From Pseudomonadota bacterium (GTDB lineage Bacteria > Pseudomonadota > Alphaproteobacteria > UBA1280 > JAAZVW01): 42,637 nucleotides of DNA. The DNA is taken from assembly GCA_018623135.1 (NCBI GenBank), contig JAAZVW010000009.1, positions 1 to 42,637 on the forward strand. The letters run 5' to 3'. Within the stretch, counting starts at the first letter, position 1. The number at the start of each line of letters is the position of its first letter. The notes beneath the pieces are model-generated. The model was given only the letters and a program-made list of their open reading frames with translations. It was not told where the DNA came from and did not search any database. This document shows positions 25,537 through 34,842 of this stretch, piece after piece. Made by a program: the position numbers and the translations under genes.

Positions 25537-25565
25537 TTGAAATATGTTGCAAATCGCTGTATATA
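25537..25565 (+). promoter_or_regulatory. Candidate promoter for tRNA-Trp-secE-nusG
   Basis: TTGAAA, a 17-base spacer and TATATA, the best -35/-10 pair I see in the window. The tRNA begins 49 bp after the -10. Confidence 0.55.
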
Positions 25566-25578
25566 TAGGTCTACAAGT

Positions 25579-25598
25579 CCCCGATAGGGGTCTTTTTT
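25579..25598 (+). terminator. Short hairpin with T tract between promoter and tRNA-Trp
   Basis: CCCC-GATA-GGGG followed by TCTTTTTT. The stem is only 4 bp, so it is a weak terminator or attenuator candidate. It lies 13 bases after the candidate -10. Confidence 0.35.
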
Positions 25599-25614
25599 AA
25601 AGCTTACTGCTTAC

Positions 25615-25690
25615 AGGGGTATAGCTCAGTTGGTAGAGCACTGGTCTCCAAAACCAGGTGTCGGGAGTTCGAGTCTCTCTACCCCTGCCA
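25615..25690 (+). tRNA. tRNA-Trp (anticodon CCA)
   Basis: Acceptor AGGGGTA / TACCCCT, D arm GCTCAGTTGGTAGAGC, anticodon stem CTGGT/ACCAG around CTCCAAA (anticodon CCA), T arm GGAGTTCGAGTCTCT, encoded CCA. It is followed 31 bp later by secE, as in most Proteobacteria. Confidence 0.97.
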
Positions 25691-25721
25691 GTAAGATTTT
25701 ACAGAATTAAAAAGGTGAAAT

Positions 25722-25919
25722 ATGGCTGCATTAATTAAAAAACCATTAAAGTTCTTAAATGAAGTTAAAGCTGAAACACGTAAAGTGGTTTGGGCGTCTG
25801 GTAAGCAAACACGTATGATGACGCTTATGGTATTTTTATTGGTTGCTTTTGTTGCTGTATTTTTAACGCTGACGGACTGGGTTTTAGGTAGCCTTGTTCA
25901 AAGTATTTTATCTTTATAA
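25722..25919 (+). CDS. secE: Preprotein translocase subunit SecE
   Basis: Small inner-membrane subunit of the SecYEG channel that clamps SecY. 65 residues, the single-helix form found in alphaproteobacteria. The cytoplasmic amphipathic helix (FLNEVKAETRKVVWASGKQT) precedes one membrane helix (about residues 35-58). An AAGGTGAAAT ribosome site is well placed. It lies between tRNA-Trp and nusG and is probably processed from the same transcript. Confidence 0.96.
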   Translation: MAALIKKPLKFLNEVKAETRKVVWASGKQTRMMTLMVFLLVAFVAVFLTLTDWVLGSLVQSILSL

Positions 25920-25931
25920 GTAGGGGATGGC

Positions 25932-26561
25932 ATGATGTCTAAAGAAACACAAGTGACTGAAGCTGAATCTAACCAAACAGAAGCGGTTTCATCTGCGAAA
26001 GAAGAATCTGCAGTTAAAATGCGTTGGTATGTTGTTCAGGCTCAAAGTAACTATGAAAAGCGTGTGCAGGCGGCCATTCGTGAAAAAACACTTATTCAGA
26101 ACCTAGAACACCTTGTTGAAGAGGTGCTTATTCCTGTTGAGGAAGTTATTGAAGTGCGTAAAGGTAAAAAGGTTAAGTCTGAGCGTAAATTCTTCCCTTC
26201 ATATGTGCTTGTTCGTTGCCAAATGACAGATGATGTGTGGCACTTGATTAACTCGATTTCTCATGTGACAGGTTTTGTAGGTGCGGCTAAGGGTATGAAG
26301 CCAATCCCGATTTCTAATAAAGAAGCAGAGCGCATCTTGAAGCAAGTGACAGAGGGTGTAGAAAAACCTCGTCCAGTCATCAACATTGAAGTTGGTGAAA
26401 GCATTAAAGTTACAGATGGTGCTTTTGCAAACTTCCAAGGTGTGGTTGAAGCTATTGATGAAGAGAAAGCGAAGCTTCGTGTATCTGTATCAATCTTTGG
26501 TCGTGCAACGCCGATTGAGCTTGAGTTTACACAAGTTGAGAAGCTTGCTGAAGAAGAGTAA
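25932..26561 (+). CDS. nusG: Transcription antitermination factor NusG
   Basis: Binds RNA polymerase, reduces pausing and couples transcription to Rho or to the ribosome. 209 residues. There is a ~29-residue Glu/Thr/Ser-rich N-terminal extension before the conserved MRWYVVQAQSNYEKRV. The core NGN motif FFPSYVLVRCQM and the HVTGFVG segment follow, then the KOW domain with GESIKVTDGAFANFQGVVE near residues 155-175. The start may be 25932 or the next ATG at 25935; AGGGG lies at 25922-25926. A terminator follows, so rplK is not read through strongly from this unit. Confidence 0.96.
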   Translation: MMSKETQVTEAESNQTEAVSSAKEESAVKMRWYVVQAQSNYEKRVQAAIREKTLIQNLEHLVEEVLIPVEEVIEVRKGKKVKSERKFFPSYVLVRCQMTDDVWHLINSISHVTGFVGAAKGMKPIPISNKEAERILKQVTEGVEKPRPVINIEVGESIKVTDGAFANFQGVVEAIDEEKAKLRVSVSIFGRATPIELEFTQVEKLAEEE

Positions 26562-26574
26562 TTTCTTAAATTAT

Positions 26575-26601
26575 AAAAAGCGCCCTTGAGGCGCTTTTTT
26601 T
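26575..26601 (+). terminator. Terminator after nusG
   Basis: AAAAAGCGCC / GGCGCTTTTTT with a CTTGA loop, starting 14 bp after the nusG stop. Confidence 0.88.
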
Positions 26602-26605
26602 GTGC

Positions 26606-26634
26606 TTGTTTTTGTGTGGTTGGTTTGGTATACA
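26606..26634 (+). promoter_or_regulatory. Candidate promoter of the 170-residue gene
   Basis: TTGTTT, a 17-base spacer and TATACA directly after the nusG terminator. It would make the following gene an independent unit. Confidence 0.4.
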
Positions 26635-26720
26635 GTTTTTACTTAACTTTATTTACCGTTTCAATGATGATGAACGCTTAAGGCTAATAAAAGCTTTAAG
26701 GGCGGTATAGTGGTGATAGT

Positions 26721-27233
26721 TTGTTAGATGTCCAAAAAATTTTGGTGAATTCTGTAACGGCCTCGGATGGGCATGTTGAATATGTTCAACGGCTTTTTGT
26801 AAATGGAGAGTCTGTAGCTGAGGCGGATCTTTTATTGGGTGGGCTGATTGATGCTTGCATGATTGATTCTGTGCTTGAGCGATATTCTTTGCCTAAGCTG
26901 TCTGCTTGGTCTAAGAGTCAGGTGGAGGTGTTTTCTTTATTTGCATTGGTTAAGCTTTGTTTGGATGGGCTGTTATTGAAAATGCCTTATGAAAAGCGAT
27001 TGGCTGATGAGATTGCGGATCGTATTCCTTATTTGCCTCAGCACATAAAAAGGGCGTTTGCTTTTCAGTTGTTTGTGTTTATGAAAGAATCACTCAAGGA
27101 AAAAGAGGGTTGTTTATCTGCAGATGAAAAATTAGAGTATCTGGAATCTGGTGGATTTTTTAAAGATGCCTATGAGCAATGGTGTTTGTATTGTGATGCA
27201 ATGCATTTTGAAAAGCCACCAGCTATTTTTTAA
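26721..27233 (+). CDS. Hypothetical protein between nusG and rplK
   Basis: A ~170-residue protein that I do not recognise. It is mostly helical and hydrophobic-patterned but has no signal peptide and no clear membrane helix. Leu, Val, Phe and Glu are abundant, and four Cys are scattered. The start is uncertain: TTG at 26721 follows an in-frame stop at 26697 and a GGTGA that is rather close; TTG at 26742 or GTG at 26745 are alternatives. Codon use is T-rich and unlike the ribosomal genes nearby. It has its own candidate promoter and a terminator, so it is a monocistronic insertion in the nusG-rplK interval. Function unknown. Confidence 0.6.
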   Translation: MLDVQKILVNSVTASDGHVEYVQRLFVNGESVAEADLLLGGLIDACMIDSVLERYSLPKLSAWSKSQVEVFSLFALVKLCLDGLLLKMPYEKRLADEIADRIPYLPQHIKRAFAFQLFVFMKESLKEKEGCLSADEKLEYLESGGFFKDAYEQWCLYCDAMHFEKPPAIF

Positions 27234-27245
27234 GAATGCGATTAT

Positions 27246-27281
27246 GAAAAGGCTGTGACGTGATGTCACAGCCTTCTTTTT
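27246..27281. terminator. Bidirectional terminator
   Basis: An 11-bp stem AAGGCTGTGAC / GTCACAGCCTT with A-rich and T-rich flanks, between the convergent 170-residue and M50B-like genes. Confidence 0.85.
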
Positions 27282-27930
27282 ATGTGCTTTGCTGCCAGAG
27301 CCAAAAAATGGTATAGCTAGAGCAGGTGCCCCAAACTAAAATCCAAATATAGCTTGGGATAAGGGTGGCGCGTGCCAGTTGGCTGGCATCGCCTTTTTCT
27401 TGGCTATGCCAAAGTTCAAAAGGTGCTTTAATGGCGTTTATACAAATGTGTAGCCCGAAGAGTGCTAAGAGGTAGTTGGTGTATTCTGGTAAAATTTGCG
27501 TGGGTAAAAGTAGGGCGAGGCAAATGAATGTGCCTGTTATGTAGCTACTAAATCCTTTTGCCCAAAATAAGTGGCAGAGAATAATAAAGCCTGCGATGAG
27601 TTCTGAGAGTGGTAGTTCTAGCTGTAGGGCGTTACTTTTAGCGGCTAAAAAGATAAGAGCACCCCAAATGCTTGCGCCAAGGTAGCCTGCAAAGGAAATT
27701 GGGATAAGCCATCCCCCTAGCGTTGTGCAGTAACCGCTGCCGTTGAAATTGATTTTAAAATCTTTAATTTTGCCACCTGTTATAATAGCGGCGAGGCCGT
27801 GTGAGATTTCATGAAAAAATGTCTCCGCCCAGAGGAATGGTCTGCGGATGAGGGGGATGACAGATATAACGAAAGCCATCATGAGTAGAGAAAAAAACTC
27901 TACATTGCTCATAAAGGTTAAATTATTCAT
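27280..27930 (-). CDS. M50B-like membrane metallopeptidase
   Basis: A polytopic inner-membrane protein with a zinc-protease HExxH motif (HEISH, residues 40-44) at the end of the first membrane segment. It is followed by GLAAIITGGKIKDF and later GGWLIPISFAGYLGASIWGA. This layout (HExxHaxxxxxtGG..., then a Gly-rich hairpin and GYLG) is that of the M50B-like family related to site-2 proteases. About six hydrophobic segments are visible. The frame is open back to 28089, but the first ~50 residues there are not protein-like; I choose the ATG at 27930 (216 residues), with 27912 as an alternative. Neither has a strong ribosome site. Substrate unknown; it is an unusual tenant of the nusG-rplK interval. 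Confidence 0.75.
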   Translation of the reverse strand: MNNLTFMSNVEFFSLLMMAFVISVIPLIRRPFLWAETFFHEISHGLAAIITGGKIKDFKINFNGSGYCTTLGGWLIPISFAGYLGASIWGALIFLAAKSNALQLELPLSELIAGFIILCHLFWAKGFSSYITGTFICLALLLPTQILPEYTNYLLALFGLHICINAIKAPFELWHSQEKGDASQLARATLIPSYIWILVWGTCSSYTIFWLWQQST

Positions 27931-28156
27931 GTGAAATATAATAGGCGTTATTGGTGCTTTTTGCGAATTTAAAAAATAAAAAAGTAAATATCCTGTCTTG
28001 AAAAAATCACAGTAAAACTTATTTTGCTCTTTACAATGCGTTGCATACAGGGTATAAGACCTGACTACATAGCATAAATTTAAAAACAAGCTTCTGAAGA
28101 AATTCCTTCAAAAATCAAGGAATCCTTTGGTTGCGTTTTATGTTATCTATACTGAG

Positions 28157-28185
28157 TTGCCTTACCCAATGTGGCTTGGTATAAC
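28157..28185 (+). promoter_or_regulatory. Candidate rplK operon promoter
   Basis: TTGCCT, a 17-base spacer and TATAAC; the -10 ends 34 bp before the rplK ATG. It lies in a 289-bp gene-free gap whose left part shows nothing else I can support. Confidence 0.5.
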
Positions 28186-28219
28186 GCAAATTTTAACTTA
28201 AATAATAGGTTTGAGAACG

Positions 28220-28654
28220 ATGGCTCCAAAGCAAAAAATTATTGGCTTTATTAAGCTACAAGTTCCAGCAGGCCAAGCGAACCCATCTCCACCAGTAGGT
28301 CCGGCGTTGGGTCAAAAAGGTCTGAATATTATGGAATTCTGTAAAGCGTTTAATGCTAAAACGCAAGGTATGGAACCAGGTGCACCAGTGCCTGTGATTA
28401 TTACAGCATATGCTGACCGTACATTTACATTTGAAATGAAAAAGCCGCCTGTTTCTTACTACTTGAAGAAAAAGGTTGGTATTAAGTCTGGCCACGGCGC
28501 GCCAAACACAGGTTCTTTCGCTGGTAAAATTACTCAGGATCAGATCCGTGAAATCGCCGAAGAAAAGCTTGTTGATATGAACACTACAGACGTTGCATCT
28601 GCAATGCGCTCTATTGAAGGTAGCGCAATTGCGATGGGTCTGGAAATTGTATAA
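28220..28654 (+). CDS. rplK: 50S ribosomal protein L11
   Basis: Binds the GTPase-associated centre of 23S rRNA with L10/L12. 144 residues. The N-terminal [20 protein letters not shown] and the C-terminal RNA-binding GTARSM-equivalent region ([19 protein letters not shown]) are both intact. The frame is open from a TTG at 28211, but the ATG at 28220 gives the standard MAPK start. First gene of the rplKA pair; rplA follows after 15 bp. Confidence 0.97.
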   Translation: MAPKQKIIGFIKLQVPAGQANPSPPVGPALGQKGLNIMEFCKAFNAKTQGMEPGAPVPVIITAYADRTFTFEMKKPPVSYYLKKKVGIKSGHGAPNTGSFAGKITQDQIREIAEEKLVDMNTTDVASAMRSIEGSAIAMGLEIV

Positions 28655-28669
28655 TTAAGGATTAGTTAA

Positions 28670-29365
28670 ATGGCTAAGCTCACGAAAAACCACAAAGCGA
28701 CTGCTAACAAGGTCGACCGCAATAAGCTGTACACAGTTGAAGAAGCTGTGAAGCTATTGGGGGAGTGTGCAACTGCTAAGTTCGACGAATCTGTTGAAAT
28801 TGCGATGAATCTAGGTGTTGATCCGCGTCATGCAGATCAAATGGTTCGTGGTACAGTTGCTCTTCCAAATGGTACAGGTAAAACTGTTCGCGTTGCTGTA
28901 TTCGCTAAAGGCGATGCTGCTGAGGCTGCTGAAAAAGCAGGTGCGGATATTGTAGGTGCTGAAGATCTTGCTGATAAGATCATGAAAACGGGTGAAATTG
29001 ATTTTGACCGTGTTGTTGCTGCACCTGACTGTATGGCAATTGTAGGTAAATTGGGTAAAATTCTAGGTCCTAAAGGCCTTATGCCAAACCCTAAAGTTGG
29101 TACAGTAACTCCTAAGCCTGAAAAGGCGGTTGCTGAAATCAAAAAAGGTATGGTTGAATTTAAAGTTGATAAAACTGCTATCGTGCATTGCATGATTGGT
29201 AAAGTTTCATTTGGTGAAGAAAAAGTTGCTGAAAACGTTACTGCGTTTGTTGAAGCAATTAAAGCTGCAAAACCTTCTGGTGCTAAAGGCGTGTACATGA
29301 AGCGTGCAACAGTTTCTTCTACAATGGGTCCTGGTATTAAGCTTGACCTTTCTACTTTAAACTAA
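28670..29365 (+). CDS. rplA: 50S ribosomal protein L1
   Basis: Forms the mobile L1 stalk at the E site and, in other bacteria, represses its own operon by binding the L11 leader. 231 residues, normal. Visible motifs: [20 protein letters not shown], the [15 protein letters not shown] block and a closing [19 protein letters not shown] gives the ribosome site. No clear L1-target stem was identified in the short rplK leader. Confidence 0.97.
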   Translation: MAKLTKNHKATANKVDRNKLYTVEEAVKLLGECATAKFDESVEIAMNLGVDPRHADQMVRGTVALPNGTGKTVRVAVFAKGDAAEAAEKAGADIVGAEDLADKIMKTGEIDFDRVVAAPDCMAIVGKLGKILGPKGLMPNPKVGTVTPKPEKAVAEIKKGMVEFKVDKTAIVHCMIGKVSFGEEKVAENVTAFVEAIKAAKPSGAKGVYMKRATVSSTMGPGIKLDLSTLN

Positions 29366-29544
29366 TAAAGTATTAGAGCTGCCACTTAGTGGTGGCTCTT
29401 TCATGCTTGCTCTTACTGGTAAGCATGAGCCTGCCCGAGACTGATGGTGTTGTATTTTATATGACTTAATTTCCATCATAGGAAGGTAGGCGAACGAAGC
29501 GGCATATTTATATGCTAAACCGTAACTTGACGATCCGGAGGTAG
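29366..29544 (+). promoter_or_regulatory. rplA-rplJ intergenic leader (candidate L10 regulatory region)
   Basis: A 185-bp gap (to the rplJ GTG). A 10-bp hairpin, AGAGCTGCCA / TGGTGGCTCT with two G-U pairs, lies near 29377-29401 with only a short T run, so at most a partial terminator. The rest, including GGTAGGCGAACGAAGC, is structured-looking. In many bacteria the L10-L12 complex binds here to repress translation; this is inferred from position. Confidence 0.35.
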
Positions 29545-29550
29545 ATGATC

Positions 29551-30060
29551 GTGAATAAACAACAAAAGCAAGCTTTTGTAAAAGGCTTTAATGCCAAGAT
29601 TGCAGAAGCAGGTACTGTCGTTGTAGGTCACTATCGTGGTCTGACTGTTCCGGAATTTGAAGGTCTGCGTAATGATCTTCGCCAAAACGAAGCAACTATC
29701 GAAGTTGTTAAAAACCGTTTGGTGAAGCGTGCTGTTGAAGGCACTGACTTTGCGTGTATCGAAGAATTCTTGAGTGGTCCAACGGCGATTGCTATGTCGT
29801 CAGATCCGGTTTCTGCTGCAAAAGTTGCGCAAAAGTTCGCCGACAGTAACGATAATTTTGTTATTATTGGTGGCGCCATGGGCGCTGAGAAGTTGGACGC
29901 TGCTAGTGTGAAAGCACTTGCATCTATGCCATCTCTTGATGAACTACGTGCGAAACTTATCGGTCTTATCCAAGCTCCTGCTACTAAGATCGCAACACTT
30001 GCAAAAGAACCTGGTTCTATGGTGGCACGTGTATGTGCAGCAAAAGGTGCACAAGCTTAA
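29551..30060 (+). CDS. rplJ: 50S ribosomal protein L10
   Basis: Base of the L7/L12 stalk. 169 residues from the GTG. The body is typical: GTVVVGHYRGLTVPEFEGLR, EVVKNRLVKRAVEGT, FLSGPTAIAMSSDPVSAAKV, and a C-terminal L12-binding helix. An ATG at 29545 is in frame but only 3 bases from GGAGG (29537-29541); the GTG at 29551 has 9-base spacing and gives the usual short N-terminus, so I choose it. rplL follows after 78 bp with no terminator. Confidence 0.95.
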   Translation: MNKQQKQAFVKGFNAKIAEAGTVVVGHYRGLTVPEFEGLRNDLRQNEATIEVVKNRLVKRAVEGTDFACIEEFLSGPTAIAMSSDPVSAAKVAQKFADSNDNFVIIGGAMGAEKLDAASVKALASMPSLDELRAKLIGLIQAPATKIATLAKEPGSMVARVCAAKGAQA

Positions 30061-30138
30061 TTTTTTGGGCTTGAACTTTTTGTTACATAAACTATATATG
30101 ACAACATCTAATTGATTATAGATAAAGGAAATTAAGAA

Positions 30139-30510
30139 ATGGCTGATGTAGCTAAACTAATTGAACAACTTTCTGAGCTAACTGTGATGGAAGCAGCTGA
30201 ACTTGCTAAAGGTCTTGAAGAAGCTTGGGGCGTATCTGCAACTGCTGTTGCTGCTGCACCTGCTGCTGGCGGCGCTGATGCTGCACCTGCAGAAGAAAAA
30301 ACTGAATTTGACGTTGTACTAGCTGAGGCTGGTGCAAGCAAAATCAACGTAATTAAAGTTGTGCGTGGCGCAACAGGTCTTGGTCTAAAAGAAGCTAAAG
30401 AACTTGTTGAGTCTGCTCCTAAAGCGATTAAAGAAGGCGTATCTAAAGATGACGCTGAAGCGCTTAAGAAAGAACTTGAAGAAGCTGGTGCTAAAGTTGA
30501 ACTTAAATAG
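30139..30510 (+). CDS. rplL: 50S ribosomal protein L7/L12
   Basis: The multicopy acidic stalk protein that recruits translation GTPases. 123 residues. The N-terminal dimerisation helices ([20 protein letters not shown]), an Ala/Pro/Gly hinge (around residues 35-53) and the C-terminal domain with [20 protein letters not shown] are complete. AAAGGAAATTAAGAA gives a good ribosome site. rpoB lies 147 bp downstream. Confidence 0.98.
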   Translation: MADVAKLIEQLSELTVMEAAELAKGLEEAWGVSATAVAAAPAAGGADAAPAEEKTEFDVVLAEAGASKINVIKVVRGATGLGLKEAKELVESAPKAIKEGVSKDDAEALKKELEEAGAKVELK

Positions 30511-30558
30511 TTCCTCTTTGAACCATGTTAAGCTTGCTTAACAAAATTTAAGGCATTT

Positions 30559-30582
30559 GCGAGTGGAAATTGTTCCGCTCGC
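30559..30582 (+). promoter_or_regulatory. rplL-rpoB intergenic hairpin
   Basis: A 10-bp stem GCGAGTGGAA / TTCCGCTCGC with an ATTG loop and one G-U pair. No good T run follows, so it is more likely a processing or partial attenuation element than a full terminator. In E. coli this interval holds an attenuator and an RNase III site. Confidence 0.55.
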
Positions 30583-30657
30583 AGGTGTCGTTTTATTGTT
30601 TGATGTTTACAATTTAGCCCGCGGGCACTTAATTTATACACGAAGGGGTATTTAAGC

Positions 30658-33600
30658 ATGTCATACTCGTTCACCGGGAAAAAGCGCATTCGTAAAAGCT
30701 ACGGCCGTGATTACTCTGTAGCGCAGATGCCAAACCTTCTTGAGGTGCAAAAAGATTCTTATCAAGCATTCCTAGATAAGCCAGAAGATCGTAAAACAAC
30801 AGCTGACGGTTTACAGGAAGCTTTTGAAAGTATTTTCCCAATTCAGGATACAGCTGGTATTGCAGAACTTGATTTCGTGAACTACGAAATCTCTAAGCCA
30901 AAATTTGATGTAGATGAATGTCTGACTCGTGACATGACATTTGCAGCCCCACTTAAGGCGACTCTTCGTCTTGTCATCTATGAAACAGATGAGGACAGTG
31001 GTGCACGTTCGGTTAAAGATATTAAAGAACAAGAAGTATATCTTGCAGATCTTCCTATGATGACTGAGCACGGTACATTCGTTATTAATGGTAACGAGCG
31101 TGTTATTGTCTCTCAAGTACACCGTAGCCCTGGTGTGTTCTTTGGCCATGATAATGGTACAACACACGCATCTGGTAAGCTGCTATTTAACGCACGTATT
31201 ATCCCACACCGTGGTTCTTGGTTCGATTACGAATTTGACCATAAAGATAATGTGCATGTGCGTATTGACCGTCGCCGTAAATTACCTGCGACTTACGTAC
31301 TACGTGCTTTAGGTATGACGTCTCAAGACATTCTAGATAACTTCTATGACAAAGTAAAAGTTAAAGCCGGCTCTAAAGGCACTTGGCATATGGAATTTAC
31401 ACCTGTCTTCTTCGAAGGTGTGAAACAAATTAATGATGTTTTAGATGCTGAAACAGGCGAAGTTATTGCTAAAGCTGGTAAAAAACTTACAAAGCGTGGC
31501 ATTAAAAAGGCTCAAGAATCTGGCTCTGGTTGGGTGCTTCAGTCTGACGCTGATGTTTGTGAGCGTTACTTGGCTGAGCAAATTGTAGATAAGTCTACAG
31601 GTGAAGTGCTGTTCGAAGCTGGTGCTGAAATTACAGCAGACATGCTAGAAAAGCTTCGTGAAGCTAAAGTTAAAGAATTTAATATTCTTAAAGTAGACTT
31701 CTTGAATATTGGTGCATATGTGCGTAATACACTACAGATTGATAAAGTTGATTCTAAAGAAGAAGCTTTAATTGAAATCTTTAAAGTTATGCGCCCTGGT
31801 GAGCCACCAACAGTAGAAGCTGCTGAAACACTATTTAATAACATGTTCTTTGATGCGGACCGTTATGACCTTTCTCCAGTAGGTCGTATGAAACTTAACG
31901 CGCGTCTAGAATATAATAATGATGAAATTGACCAACGTACACTACGTGAAGCAGATATTATTGATACGCTTAAAAAGCTATTAGATATCCGTGATGGCCG
32001 TGATGTGATTGATGATATTGATCACTTAGGTAACCGTCGTATCCGTTCTGTTGGTGAGCTTATGGAAAACCAAGTGCGTATTGGTCTTCTACGTATGGAA
32101 CGTTCTGTACGTGAGCGTATGGCGAACTCTGAAATCGCGAGCATGATGCCACGTGACGTTGTGAATGCACGTCCACTTGCTGCTTCTATGCGTGAATTCT
32201 TTAGTTCTACACAACTCTCACAGTTTATGGACCAAACAAACCCACTTTCAGAAGTTACGCATAAGCGTCGTATTTCTGCCTTGGGCCCTGGTGGTTTAAC
32301 ACGTGAACGTGCAGGCTTTGAAGTTCGTGACGTACATACAACGCACTATGGTCGTATTTGTCCGATTGAAACGCCAGAGGGTCCAAACATTGGTTTGATT
32401 AACTCTTTCGCGAACTATTCTAAAGTGAATAAATATGGTTTCATCGAAACACCTTACCGTAAAGTTGTAGATTGCAAATCAACTGATGAAGTTGTTTACC
32501 TTTCTGCGATTCATGAAAAAGGTTACAACATTGCCCAAGCTGGTACTGAGCTAGATGATAAAGGCAATATTGTTGATGAAATGGTTATTGTACGCCGTGA
32601 TGGTGAAACAATTATGGTGCCACGTGAGCAAGTTGACTTTATGGATGTTTCTCCGCGTCAAGTTGTATCTGTTGCCTCTGCACTTATTCCATTTTTGGAA
32701 AACGATGATGCCAACCGTGCCTTGATGGGTTCTAACATGATGCGTCAGGCTGTACCACTTATGCTGCCTGAAGCGCCGCTTGTTGGTACTGGTATGGAAG
32801 CAAAAGTTGCTAAAGACTCTGGTGCTGTTATTGTTGCTAAACGTGGTGGTGTTGTAAACTATGTAGATGCTGGCCGTATTGTTGTTCAGGTAACTGACGA
32901 AGTGAAGGCTGGTGAATCTGGTGTAGATATTTACCGTTTGACGAAGTACAAACGTACAAACCACAACACAAGTACAAACCAACGTCCGCTTGTTAAAGTA
33001 GGTGATACTGTTTCTGCTGGTGATATTATGGCAGATGGTGCGGCTACTGAAATGGGTGAGTTAGCTCTTGGTCGTAACGTATGCGTGGCATTTATGCCTT
33101 GGAACGGTTACAACTTTGAGGACTCTATCCTAATTTCTGAGCGTATTGCACGTGATGATGTCTTTACATCTATTCATATTGATGAAATGGAAGTAATGGC
33201 ACGTGATACAAAACTTGGTTCTGAAGAGATTACGCGTGATATCCCTAACGTAGGTGAAGAAGCGCTTAAGAACTTGGATGAAGCTGGTATTATCCGTATC
33301 GGTGCAAACGTGAAACCTGGCGATATTCTTGTTGGTAAAATTACACCTAAAGGTGAAACACCAATGACACCAGAAGAAAAACTTCTGCGTGCTATCTTTG
33401 GTGAAAAAGCTGCTGATGTACGTGATACTTCTTTACGTATGCATGCGGGTGTAGAAGGTACAGTTGTAGGTGTTAAAGTATTTAACCGCCGTGGTGCAGA
33501 AAAAGATGCACGTACACTACAAATTGAAGAGCAAGAAGTTGCGAAGCTTTCCAAAGATATTAAAGACGAACGTGAGATTCTTGAATCTGATGCTTTGGCG

Positions 33601-34809
33601 CGTCTATCTAACCTATTCTTAGGTCAGAAGTCTGCTGCTAAAATTGCTGATATCTCTAAGGGTGCTAAGATTGAAAAATCTCACCTAGATGGTCTAAAAC
33701 GCACTGAGTGGTGGAAGCTATCTGTAGAAGATGAAGCAGTGATGCAACAAGTTGATGATATTAAAGCACAGCTTGATTCAAGCCTAGACGAACTGCAAAA
33801 ACGCTTTGACGAAAAAGTTGAGAAAATTAAAGGTGCAGATGAACTTTCACCTGGTGTTCTTAAGCTTGTTAAAGTATTTATCGCCGTTAAGCGTAAGCTA
33901 CAACCTGGTGATAAGATGGCTGGTCGTCATGGTAACAAGGGTGTAATCTCTCGTATTTGTCCGCTTGAAGATATGCCGTACATGGAAGATGGTCGTCCAG
34001 TAGATATCTGCTTGAACCCTCTTGGTGTACCTTCTCGTATGAACGTGGGTCAAATTCTTGAAACACACTTAGGTTGGGCTGCTGCTGGTATTGGTCGTAA
34101 GATCTCTGAGAAACTAGAAGTTGCTAAATCTTCAGGTGATACACAAGATCTACGTGAGTACTTGGCGTCTGTTTATAAAGATGGTGCCGACCTTACAACG
34201 CTTAAAGCATTTTCTGATGAAGAAGTGCTAGAGCTTGCTAAAAACCTACAAAAAGGTGTGCCAATGGCAACGCCAGTGTTTGATGGTGCATCTGAGGATG
34301 ATATTTCTACTGCCTTAGAAGAAGCAGGTTTTGAGCGTGATGGTCAGTTAACACTGTTTGATGGCCGTACAGGTGAGAAGTTTGACCGTAAAGTAACTGT
34401 TGGTTACATTTACATGCTTAAACTACACCACCTTGTGGATGAGAAAATTCACGCCCGTTCTATTGGTCCTTACTCGCTGGTTACTCAGCAGCCACTTGGT
34501 GGTAAGGCACAGTTCGGTGGTCAGCGTTTTGGTGAGATGGAAGTATGGGCTCTTGAAGCTTATGGTGCTTCTTACACGCTACAAGAAATGCTTACAGTGA
34601 AATCGGACGACGTATCAGGTCGTACGAAGACATACGAAGCCATCGTACGCGGTGAAGATAACTTTGAAGCTGGTGTGCCAGAATCTTTCAACGTACTTGT
34701 GAAAGAGATGCAAGCGCTAGGTCTTAATGTAGAGACAAAATCTATTGAAGAGATCGCGCAGGCAGATGCCCCTGCTGAAGAAGATAGTTTGAGTGCGCAA
34801 GCGCTTTAG
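30658..34809 (+). CDS. rpoB: DNA-directed RNA polymerase beta subunit
   Basis: Forms one half of the catalytic cleft with beta prime and is the rifamycin target. 1383 residues, a little longer than E. coli, with alphaproteobacterial-type lineage inserts. The rifamycin region includes [19 protein letters not shown] and RISALGPGG; the key Asp, His and Ser positions (E. coli 516, 526, 531) are wild type. Differences from the common sequence are Ser516 and Thr518 in FFSSTQ (usually FFGSSQ) and Thr561 in DVHTTHYGR (usually DVHPTHYGR). The C-terminal [20 protein letters not shown] is intact. It ends in an acidic tail. CGAAGGGGTATTTAAGC supplies the ribosome site; rpoC follows after 33 bp. Confidence 0.98.
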   Translation: MSYSFTGKKRIRKSYGRDYSVAQMPNLLEVQKDSYQAFLDKPEDRKTTADGLQEAFESIFPIQDTAGIAELDFVNYEISKPKFDVDECLTRDMTFAAPLKATLRLVIYETDEDSGARSVKDIKEQEVYLADLPMMTEHGTFVINGNERVIVSQVHRSPGVFFGHDNGTTHASGKLLFNARIIPHRGSWFDYEFDHKDNVHVRIDRRRKLPATYVLRALGMTSQDILDNFYDKVKVKAGSKGTWHMEFTPVFFEGVKQINDVLDAETGEVIAKAGKKLTKRGIKKAQESGSGWVLQSDADVCERYLAEQIVDKSTGEVLFEAGAEITADMLEKLREAKVKEFNILKVDFLNIGAYVRNTLQIDKVDSKEEALIEIFKVMRPGEPPTVEAAETLFNNMFFDADRYDLSPVGRMKLNARLEYNNDEIDQRTLREADIIDTLKKLLDIRDGRDVIDDIDHLGNRRIRSVGELMENQVRIGLLRMERSVRERMANSEIASMMPRDVVNARPLAASMREFFSSTQLSQFMDQTNPLSEVTHKRRISALGPGGLTRERAGFEVRDVHTTHYGRICPIETPEGPNIGLINSFANYSKVNKYGFIETPYRKVVDCKSTDEVVYLSAIHEKGYNIAQAGTELDDKGNIVDEMVIVRRDGETIMVPREQVDFMDVSPRQVVSVASALIPFLENDDANRALMGSNMMRQAVPLMLPEAPLVGTGMEAKVAKDSGAVIVAKRGGVVNYVDAGRIVVQVTDEVKAGESGVDIYRLTKYKRTNHNTSTNQRPLVKVGDTVSAGDIMADGAATEMGELALGRNVCVAFMPWNGYNFEDSILISERIARDDVFTSIHIDEMEVMARDTKLGSEEITRDIPNVGEEALKNLDEAGIIRIGANVKPGDILVGKITPKGETPMTPEEKLLRAIFGEKAADVRDTSLRMHAGVEGTVVGVKVFNRRGAEKDARTLQIEEQEVAKLSKDIKDEREILESDALARLSNLFLGQKSAAKIADISKGAKIEKSHLDGLKRTEWWKLSVEDEAVMQQVDDIKAQLDSSLDELQKRFDEKVEKIKGADELSPGVLKLVKVFIAVKRKLQPGDKMAGRHGNKGVISRICPLEDMPYMEDGRPVDICLNPLGVPSRMNVGQILETHLGWAAAGIGRKISEKLEVAKSSGDTQDLREYLASVYKDGADLTTLKAFSDEEVLELAKNLQKGVPMATPVFDGASEDDISTALEEAGFERDGQLTLFDGRTGEKFDRKVTVGYIYMLKLHHLVDEKIHARSIGPYSLVTQQPLGGKAQFGGQRFGEMEVWALEAYGASYTLQEMLTVKSDDVSGRTKTYEAIVRGEDNFEAGVPESFNVLVKEMQALGLNVETKSIEEIAQADAPAEEDSLSAQAL

Positions 34810-34842
34810 ATTCAACGGTTCATGAAAGGTAAAGGATTAGCC

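Noticed and set aside
27931-28089. N-terminal extension of the M50B-like protein to the ATG at 28089
   Set aside because: The added residues are Cys/Tyr/Phe-rich without family resemblance and lie in an A+T-rich region; the later ATGs fit the family size better.
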